From Patescibacteria group bacterium UBA5124 (GTDB lineage Bacteria > Patescibacteriota > Gracilibacteria > Absconditabacterales > Absconditicoccaceae): a DNA stretch of 5,390 bases. Under the pieces are notes generated by a model. The model did no database searches. It had not been told where the DNA came from and saw nothing but the letters and a program-made list of their open reading frames with translations. The DNA lies in the NCBI GenBank assembly GCA_002414185.1, contig DHYS01000017.1, positions 14,636-20,025 on the forward strand. Reading direction: 5' to 3'. Made by a program: the position numbers and the translations under genes. Below are positions 1-5,390 of this stretch, piece by piece (positions within the stretch are counted from its first letter, which is position 1; the number at the start of each line of letters is the position of its first letter).

Positions 1-834
1 TCAAAATATTCAGAAAAATATGTACTTCAAAAACTCATTATGGAATACCTTCACTGTACAAGAGAACAAATGTGGACAGAAGGAGAAAAAGAAATAGCTG
101 ATGAAATCCTAAATAAAATCACTTCTGGATACAAATCTTATGTAGAAGACAAAAAACCTTTGGAATACATAGTTGGACATGTATCATTTTTTGGAAATGA
201 CTTCATTGTTAATGAAAATACCCTCGTTCCTCGTCCAGAAACAGAATATATGGTGCAAGCTATCACAGAACATATCCAATCAGCAAGTCTCAATGAAGCA
301 GTTTTGATGGATATAGGGACATGATGTGGAGTATTAGGAACTTCAGTACTTCTCCAAAATTCGACAAATTTTGTCTCAGCATTTTTGACTGATATATCAG
401 AAGAAGCGCTCAAAGTTGCTCAGCAAAATGTAGAGAGACATCTTTCTTCTATCAAGACAGAAATCAGACTTATTTGGACGGACTTACTTGCTTTTGCAGA
501 CAATTATACAGAAGTTTGGACAAATCATCCTATCATATTAGTAGCTAATCTTCCTTATATTCCAGAGCAAATGTTTACCCAAAACGCCCCAGACAACGTC
601 CAAAAATGGGAGCCAAAGATGGCCTTTGTCGGTGGTGATGACGGATTAATATATTACAGACAATTGCTTGACCAAATGCCGTTGGCGATGCAGTCTTCGA
701 CTACGTGTTTCTTTGAAATGATGACTCGACAAGTCGAGATCCTCGCCAAAGAATATGAAAAAAGTCGACACTTCGAGGAAGTGAAGACCTTTCATTTCAA
801 TATTAGAATCGTGAAGGCAACTAAGATTATATAA
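1..834 (+). CDS. prmC: Peptide chain release factor N5-glutamine methyltransferase (PrmC/HemK), 5'-partial
   Basis: PrmC transfers a methyl group from S-adenosylmethionine to the Gln of the GGQ motif of class I release factors in the cytoplasm. The reading frame is open at the left edge, and by comparison with the family only about 10-20 N-terminal residues are missing. The visible 277 residues show the end of the helical N-terminal domain, the family stretch LVPRPETE (about residues 76-83), SAM motif I as DIGTGCG (about 104-110), the acidic end of strand 2 (TDIS), and the substrate-binding tetrapeptide as NLPY (183-186) in place of the usual NPPY, then GGDDGL. The first G after DIGT is the TGA at 322-324; under the standard code the gene would split here. 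The stop is TAA. The 3' end overlaps convergent dnaX by 8 bases. In a lineage that reads UGA as Gly, RF1 is the expected substrate (inference). Family assignment is very secure; the start is not visible. Confidence 0.95.
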
Positions 835-2206
835 GTCCTTCTCAGAAAAAATCATCTTTATTTTGGAATTGGACATGGATAAATGTCTGTTTTCCTAATA
901 GTTGAGAAAGGAGTCATTCTATATAAGCCTTATTTTCTTGTTTTTCTAAAGCTGCTTGAGTAAATTTGTTAATTACCGTAACAAAAACGGTATTTTCTTC
1001 TATTTTACTTACGGTACTATGGTCTTTGAGACTTTTTTGTAAAGATTCTCTGTCTATACGACTCAATACTTGTTCCCAAAGGGAAGTATTGTCATTATTA
1101 CCTGATGCTATTGGAGCACTAACAGGCGGAGTCACAGGCGCAGCTGCTGGAGCTGGAGTCACTACTGGAGCAACAGGTGCGGCTACAGGAGCAGAAACAG
1201 TCACTGCTGCAGTTTCTCCTGTATATTTATGTAAGACTACCTTATATGCTATAGCTGGGTAAGGATAATATCTAAGATTATTTAATATTTCTGTAAATGC
1301 ATGAGATACGTAAATAAGAAAATCCATATCTTCAAATAAGTGGGCATCCAAATACATTAATACTTGCTTAGCAAAATTTTGGAGATCTACTCCTTGTTGA
1401 ACTAGGGTAGTAATAGCAGCAAAAAGTTGTTCTCTATCTTTGTTTTTGATGTGTCCAAGAAAATCCTTGATACCACTTTCAGAAGCTACTCCCAAAAACT
1501 TAGTAACATGAGCTTCATTCACTTCTCCCAAAATACTTACTTGATCAATATATTTCACCGCATCACGCACACATCCTTCAGAGATCTTAGCAATAATACC
1601 CAATGCAGCAGGATCATAAGCTAAATTTTCACTTTTACAAATATCTTCCAGACGAGAAACCATTTCACTATCAGGTACTTTTCTGAAGTTAAACACCTGG
1701 CAACGAGAAACGATAGTATCCGGTACCTTATGTACTTCCGTAGTAGCCAAAATAAATGCCATAGTATCTTTAGGTTCTTCGATAGTTTTGAGGAGGGCAT
1801 TGAATGCTCATTTTGACAACATATGTACTTCATCTATGACATAGATTTTCTTTTTGAGCATGGTTGGAGGATAGGCAACTTTGTCCAAAATTTCCTCTCT
1901 AATATTGTCTACTCCAGTATGAGAAGCAGCATCGATTTCTACATAATCCAATGTTTTTCCTTCATTGATTGTCTGACAGTTTGCACATTCATTACAAGGA
2001 TTTCCATCTTGGAGTTGTAGACAGTTCATAGCTTTAGCAAGGATTCTTGCAGAGCTGGTTTTACCAGTTCATCTTGGACCAAAAAGCAGGTAGTTGCTAT
2101 GTCCACCTTTGTCACTTTTTATCTTTGCTTTAAGTATTCCTGTAATATGTTCTTGTCCGATTAATGTATCAAAATTCTTTGGACGATATTTATTAGCTAA
2201 TGACAT
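827..2206 (-). CDS. dnaX: DNA polymerase III subunit gamma/tau (clamp loader, DnaX)
   Basis: DnaX is the AAA+ ATPase of the clamp loader that places the sliding clamp on primed DNA at the replication fork. The 459-residue product starts MSLANKYRPKNFD, matching the family's usual N-terminus. It has Walker A GPRGTGKT (43-50), a zinc-knuckle set C62-x8-C71-x2-C74-x2-C77, Walker B DEVH (125-128), sensor 1 ATTEVHKVP (154-162) and the SRC arginine finger (167-169). After the lid and collar helices comes a low-complexity Ala/Pro/Val linker (about 332-368), then a C-terminal domain (about 369-459). Four in-frame TGAs are read as Gly: codon 46 (2069-2071, inside Walker A), 133 (1808-1810, the conserved SKGAFNALLKT), 431 (914-916) and 455 (842-844). 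The standard code would drop the last 29 residues. The true stop is TAA at 827-829, inside the end of prmC. The ATG has only a weak purine run (AAGAAG) just upstream and lies inside a short upstream ORF that has a strong Shine-Dalgarno. Confidence 0.96.
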
Positions 2207-2262
2207 AGACTTCTTAGATAAAGAATAAAATTCTGATTTCCTTTCCACTTTACGATTTCCAT
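2197..2262 (-). CDS. Possible 21-residue leader peptide overlapping the dnaX start
   Basis: A short ORF starts at ATG 2262-2260 and ends at TAG 2199-2197, overlapping the dnaX start by 10 bases in another frame. Its peptide begins MEIVKWKGNQ and ends YLRSLCH. It is not the DnaX N-terminus, which begins normally inside the overlap. The only near-perfect Shine-Dalgarno in the window (AAGGAGGTT, complement of 2273-2281) lies 12 bases before this ATG, whereas dnaX itself has only a weak purine run. This arrangement fits translational coupling or a regulatory leader, in which ribosomes ending at TAG restart at the overlapping dnaX ATG. I recognise no homologue. It could also be a chance ORF, with the Shine-Dalgarno acting as a distant standby site for dnaX. 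Confidence 0.4.
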   Translation of the reverse strand: MEIVKWKGNQNFILYLRSLCH

Positions 2263-2272
2263 AGTATTTTTC

Positions 2273-2281
2273 AACCTCCTT
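2273..2281 (-). promoter_or_regulatory. Strong Shine-Dalgarno upstream of dnaX
   Basis: The minus strand reads AAGGAGGTT here, a near-perfect complement to the 16S rRNA 3' end. It sits 12 bases before the ATG of the 21-codon leader ORF and about 66 bases before the dnaX ATG. It is therefore too far to act directly on dnaX, and it favours translation of the leader first. No plus-strand gene in the window with a visible start has a comparable site. Confidence 0.6.
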
Positions 2282-2295
2282 TTTGATTGTTTTTA

Positions 2296-2325
2296 TTGAA
2301 AAAATAGCTACAACCCATTGATAAA
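2296..2325 (+). promoter_or_regulatory. Candidate sigma70-type promoter for the rRNA methyltransferase gene
   Basis: A -35-like TTGAAA (2296-2301), an 18-base spacer and a -10-like GATAAA (2320-2325) lie in the divergent region between dnaX and the methyltransferase. The -10 ends 26 bases before the ATG, the same spacing as the candidate promoters of dprA and the pilin gene. The region is very AT-rich, so chance matches are likely. The divergent dnaX promoter must also lie near here, but I could not resolve convincing boxes for it. Confidence 0.35.
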
Positions 2326-2351
2326 AAATACTTTATTCATGGATTTTTCTT

Positions 2352-3665
2352 ATGTCCAAAATAACCTACCTTGACCATATAGCTACCCTTCTTCCTTCAG
2401 AAGAACTAGAAGCATTTAAGGCTTCCTATCAACAACAACTTCCCAAGACAATCAAAGTTGTCACAAGCAAGATGGCTCTATCTGACTTTGAAAAGATAGT
2501 AACAATACGATGATGGGAGATCGAAAAGACTGTCCATCCAGATTGTTTCTATGTCCATAAACGAACATGATCGTCTACCTTGGGACAACATTTTCTTCAT
2601 CAGGGAGGGTTTTTCTATATCCAGGAATTGTCGGCAAGTATGTCAGCTCCCCTTCTCGAAGCAAAACCAGGAGAGTTGATTCTGGATCTCTGTGCTGCTC
2701 CCGGAGGAAAAACCGTACAACTTGCGGATACCTGATCATTCGTAATCGCAAACGAACCCTCTAATCCCCGCCGCAAAGCCCTTATCTATAATCTCAATAG
2801 GACAGGTATGCTTAATACGGCAGTAACTAGTTTTGATGGTACTCGTTTTGGTGAACTCTATCCAGAAATCTTTGATAAAGTTCTTGTGGATGCTCCTTGT
2901 TCGGGAGAAGGAATGAGTTACAAAACAGGATGACCACTATCATGGAACGAATGATTAGTCTGTTCTCTAGCAAGGACACAAGTCAAACTCCTCGCATCAG
3001 CTATCAAAACCTGTAAGCCATGAGGGACTATAGTGTATTCTACCTGTACGCTCAATCAGATCGAAAATGAAGAAGTAATCAAAAAGACATTAGAAGCTTT
3101 TGGAGATCAGATTTCTCTTGAACGAAGCAAAAAATATCGACCCCATCGCGATCATACGGGAGGATTTTTTGTCGCTAAAATACAAAAACATAGTTCTATA
3201 AAACCTCAAAATATTCAACAATCTCCTAAAATACCTCTTTTTGATACTTCCAACAAATTACAATTTCAAGTCAGAGAACTACTTAAAAAAGATTTTTGAT
3301 GTGAAAATATAGCTGATACTATCTTGTTTTTTTCTACATCATCAACAATCTATATCACTACAAAGCAATATTTGGATATTCATGGGAAGATTTCCTTGGA
3401 TAAAGTAGGGATACCAATCTATGATATTGCTCGTGATGGAAGATGGATACCCAACCATCACCTAGGAAATCTTTTTGGAAATTTGGCTATTCATCATATA
3501 TTTCAGGTATCAGATCAACAAGCTCAAGCTTATACAGAAGGAAAAGATATTTCTCTTAGAGAAAATACTTCTCTTGATGAATGATTTCTCACGCTCAAAC
3601 GAAGAGATTACGGATTTTCTCTCGCTAAAAATGTATCAGGAATTTTAAAAAATAAAATGATCTAG
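2352..3665 (+). CDS. rsmF: RsmF/NSUN-type rRNA (cytosine-C5) methyltransferase
   Basis: This enzyme transfers a methyl group from SAM to C5 of a cytosine in rRNA, most likely 16S rRNA, using two cysteines. The 437-residue product has a short N-terminal domain, SAM motif I DLCAAPGGKT (112-121), motif IV VDAPCSGEG (179-187, with release Cys183) and motif VI VYSTCTLNQIENEE (from 228, with nucleophile Cys232). GEG after the PCS, the lack of a NusB-like N-terminal domain, and a C-terminal region of about 120 residues (including GRWIPNHHLGNLFG) resembling the RsmF PUA-type domain favour RsmF over RsmB. Eight TGAs are read as Gly: codons 54, 73, 128, 194, 201, 224, 316 and 411. Codon 224 is the first Gly of the conserved KPGG before motif VI. 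The start was chosen from N-terminal similarity; no Shine-Dalgarno precedes it. The stop is TAG. The exact target base cannot be told from sequence. Confidence 0.9.
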
Positions 3666-3685
3666 CTTTTATAAAGCATTTTTTT
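3665..3685 (+). terminator. Short intrinsic terminator-like hairpin after the methyltransferase gene
   Basis: GCTTT (3665-3669) and AAAGC (3673-3677) form a 5-bp stem with a 3-base loop, followed by A and a run of seven T (3679-3685). The stem begins on the last base of the TAG stop codon. The stem is short and AT-rich, so termination would be modest. The T-run leads directly into a TTGACA-like string (3684-3689). Confidence 0.45.
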
Positions 3686-3738
3686 GACAAAAAAATAATA
3701 TCAATTATCCATTGATTATTTAAAACAATTACGTACTA

Positions 3739-3767
3739 AGGACAAAAAGTCTCATCTACTATATATT
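3739..3767 (+). promoter_or_regulatory. Candidate dprA promoter
   Basis: A -35-like AGGACA (3739-3744), a 17-base spacer and a good -10 TATATT (3762-3767, five of six to consensus) lie 26 bases before the dprA ATG. That would give a leader of about 20 bases. A perfect TTGACA also occurs at 3684-3689, but it has no good -10 at normal spacing. The rest of the 3666-3793 gap is AT-rich and I see no gene in it. Confidence 0.4.
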
Positions 3768-3793
3768 TTTATATTTTAGATCTCCAAACATTT

Positions 3794-4687
3794 ATGTCCT
3801 CAATCCAAACCATTACCCAAGAATCATCAGACTATCATTTCAAGTTTCAGTCTATCAAATCTAAACCTAAGCAAATCTCCTATATGGGAGAATTTTCTTT
3901 GCTCAATAAGCCCATTGTTGCTATAGTTGGTCCGAGGATACCTAGTAATTATGCCGAAGAAGTATTACATATGTTGTTTAACTATCTTGCTCAGTACGAT
4001 ATTGTTACTATTTCATGATTGGCTCCTGGAGTAGATCAGATAGCTCACAGACTTTCTCTAAAATATAACATACCTACGATTGCAGTACTGTGATGAGGAA
4101 TAGGGCATTATTTACAAAAATCTGATGCAACATTGATAGATATTATTGTAGATCAAGGAGGGCTTATTCTTTCAGAGTTTGATAATGATCAAGTACCACA
4201 GAGCTATACTTTCCCTCAGAGAAACCGTATCATAGCAGGACTTGCTGATCTTGTGTTTCTTCCGGAAGCAGGCAAAAAATCTGGAAGTTTGATTACCGTA
4301 GATTTTGCAAATATGATGCACAAACCTACCTATGGTACTCCCCAAAACATCTTTGCTCCAAATAGTCAATGACTATTGGAATACATCCAATCCGGAAAAA
4401 TTAAATCCGTAATAGATATAGATACTATGCTTTATCAACATTTTTCTTGGAGGAAAAAAAGCATAAGTCAATCAAATCAGACATTGAAAAACCAAGATTT
4501 TTCAGAACAAGAAACAAATCTTCTTGTTTGTTTGAGTGAGGTACAAGAAGCTGAAATATGAGCTATTGCCTATCATCTACAGACATCTATAGAATGTGTT
4601 TTCCCTCAGCTTACTTTATTAGAAATCAAAAATGCTGTCCATCAGCCGAGTCCTTGAGTGTACAAAATCTCTTGAAAAATAGCATAA
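3794..4687 (+). CDS. dprA: DNA processing protein DprA (Smf)
   Basis: DprA binds incoming single-stranded DNA during natural transformation and loads RecA onto it in the cytoplasm. The 297-residue product has the extended Rossmann fold of the family: VGPRIPS (45-51, in place of the common VGSR), SGLAPGVDQIAH (from 74), AVLGGGIG (97-104), SEF and FPQRNRIIAGL (RNR at 143-145), then EAGKKSGSLIT. A C-terminal winged-helix-like segment (about 232-297) follows. The short N-terminus of about 40 residues leaves no room for the SAM/HhH domain present in many DprAs. Seven TGAs read as Gly: codons 75, 100, 101, 193, 256, 288 and 294. Codons 100-101 are a tandem TGA TGA in a conserved glycine loop. The frame upstream has no other ATG before a TAA at 3737-3739, which fixes the start at 3794. 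No Shine-Dalgarno is visible. A type IV pilin gene lies 52 bases downstream. Confidence 0.95.
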
Positions 4688-4708
4688 AATAGATATATCA
4701 AGCTCACG

Positions 4709-4714
4709 TATAAT
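4709..4714 (+). promoter_or_regulatory. Candidate -10 box for the pilin gene (TATAAT)
   Basis: A perfect TATAAT stands 25 bases before the pilin ATG, in the 52-base gap after dprA. No clear -35 hexamer is found 16-18 bases upstream. The implied leader is about 19 bases with no Shine-Dalgarno. This suggests the pilin gene can be transcribed separately from dprA, since there is no terminator between them and read-through is also possible. Confidence 0.45.
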
Positions 4715-4739
4715 TTTTATTTTTTATACCCATCGTGTA

Positions 4740-5318
4740 ATGAAATTTCTTGGTAAAAAGAAAGGTTTCACCCTTATTGAAATGCTTATCGTTATCGTAA
4801 TTATTGGAGTTTTAGCATCAGCGTTGATTCCTAGACTTGGATCAGCAAGATGAAAGGCAAACGACGTAGCTCGTAAAGCAGATCTTCAACAACTTGCTAC
4901 AGCTATCATATCATACCAAATTGACCAAAATGCATTTCCATCTGGGAAAGCTCAAATATTATCATCAGGAACAATGGCTACAAATCTTATAAAAGGAGGT
5001 ATGGCTAGTATACCAGTAGGAGATGCTACAGTATATTCTGGGCTAGATTGAGCAAGTTCATCAGGATATATTTACTATCCTATGAAAAAAAATGGAGGAA
5101 ATAACAATGGGTTTGTTCTTATGGCAAGAACAGAAACAGAATGAGGATCTAACTTTGTATTATGTAGTGCTATTATAACATCGACAAATGCGACAAATGG
5201 AGACTTTGATGTAGATAATGTTAAGGTTTGTAGCTCAGTTTCTTTATGAGCTTCTTGTGATGCTAATGCATGTACAGCATTAGATAAATCTCAACTCAGA
5301 TATATCTACAAATACTAA
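4740..5318 (+). CDS. Type IV pilin / pseudopilin with N-methylation motif
   Basis: This is a 192-residue prepilin. It has a 9-residue basic leader (MKFLGKKKG), then FTLIEMLIVIVIIGVLASA, the class III signal. A PilD-type peptidase should cut after Gly9 and methylate Phe10. Glu14 is the conserved Glu5 of the mature protein. The hydrophobic helix (10-30) anchors the subunit in the membrane before assembly, and the rest is a soluble C-terminal domain with four cysteines (142, 164, 173, 178) that could form one or two disulfides. Four TGAs are read as Gly: codons 38, 104, 135 and 170. The stop is TAA. Position next to dprA suggests a role in a DNA-uptake pilus, but adhesion or motility pili use the same subunit type, so the specific function is inference. 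Only the N-terminus is conserved enough to recognise. Confidence 0.9.
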
Positions 5319-5333
5319 AAATACTTACTTTCC

Positions 5334-5363
5334 AAAAAACTCTCCGATATCGGAGAGTTTTTT
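5334..5363. terminator. Bidirectional intrinsic terminator after the pilin gene
   Basis: A perfect 30-base inverted repeat is centred between 5348 and 5349. Its GC-rich core CTCTCCGA pairs with TCGGAGAG around a TA centre, and the core is flanked by six A on the left and six T on the right. It therefore forms a stable hairpin with a T-run on either strand. It starts 16 bases after the pilin stop and would also end a transcript arriving from the right of the window. Confidence 0.9.
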
Positions 5364-5390
5364 ATTTTATAAGATTTTTGGGACGCGGGC
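5364..5390. other. Window edge, no identifiable gene
   Basis: The 27 bases after the terminator begin AT-rich and end in the GC-rich string GGGACGCGGGC. The last six bases could be the start of a structured RNA such as a tRNA acceptor stem, or a contig-end artefact. Too little is visible to decide. Confidence 0.2.

Noticed and set aside
914..916. TGA as the dnaX stop codon
   Set aside because: TGA is a sense codon here. The frame stays open for 28 more codons to a TAA at 827-829.
1026..1042. E. coli-type dnaX slippery heptamer (AAAAAAG on the minus strand)
   Set aside because: The codon boundaries are CAA AAA AGT, so the heptamer is not in the X XXY YYZ register needed for a -1 slip, and the site lies near the C-terminus.
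966..1262. Plus-strand ORF with a Gly/Ala/Thr-rich low-complexity protein
   Set aside because: It is the antisense reading of the DnaX Ala/Pro/Val linker and its surroundings, with no independent support.
2567..2764. Plus-strand ORF inside rsmF in another frame
   Set aside because: It overlaps the conserved SAM motif I region of rsmF and resembles no family; it is a shadow ORF.
3684..3689. Perfect TTGACA as the dprA -35 box
   Set aside because: No good -10 hexamer occurs 16-18 bases downstream, and the string overlaps the T-run of the upstream terminator.
40..4561. Many broken ORFs in one frame, suggesting pseudogenes or frameshifts in prmC, dnaX, rsmF and dprA
   Set aside because: All breaks are in-frame TGA only, with no frame changes, and each falls where Gly fits the family. 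Reading TGA as Gly gives intact proteins.
1..5390. CRISPR array, insertion sequence, or a novel defence system
   Set aside because: I see no spaced direct repeats, transposase or terminal inverted repeats. All coding space is taken by housekeeping or competence genes apart from the short leader ORF.

Overview
The window reads correctly only if UGA codes for glycine (translation table 25). Five conserved genes are each cut several times by in-frame TGA under the standard code. Each becomes one intact, well-conserved protein when TGA is read as Gly, and many of those TGAs fall on positions that are glycine across the family, such as the DnaX Walker A loop, the PrmC SAM-binding loop and the DprA Rossmann loops. 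TGG still encodes Trp, and every real stop is TAA or TAG. With the low G+C content, this points to the Absconditabacteria (SR1) / Gracilibacteria (BD1-5) group of the Patescibacteria (CPR). I cannot choose between the two from this window.

Layout: (1) 1-834, plus strand, is the 3' part of prmC, the release-factor glutamine methyltransferase, open at the left edge. (2) 827-2206, minus strand, is dnaX, the clamp-loader tau/gamma subunit, convergent with prmC and overlapping it by 8 bases. A 21-codon upstream ORF with the only strong Shine-Dalgarno sequence in the window overlaps the dnaX start. (3) 2263-2351 is a divergent promoter region. (4) 2352-3665, plus strand, is an RsmF/NSUN-type rRNA m5C methyltransferase with a C-terminal PUA-like region, followed by a short terminator-like hairpin. 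(5) 3794-4687, plus strand, is dprA, the DNA-uptake RecA loader. (6) 4740-5318, plus strand, is a type IV pilin or pseudopilin, followed by a perfect 30-base palindromic terminator. The last 27 bases hold no identifiable gene, but the final 11 are abruptly GC-rich.

Functionally, prmC and rsmF serve translation (release factor and ribosome modification) and dnaX serves replication. dprA next to a type IV pilin suggests a link to natural DNA uptake. No new multi-gene defence or mobile system is visible. The points of note are the recoding (24 in-frame UGAs, including a tandem pair), the dnaX leader ORF, the overlapping convergent gene ends, and short leaders without Shine-Dalgarno sequences and with uniform promoter spacing before three plus-strand genes.
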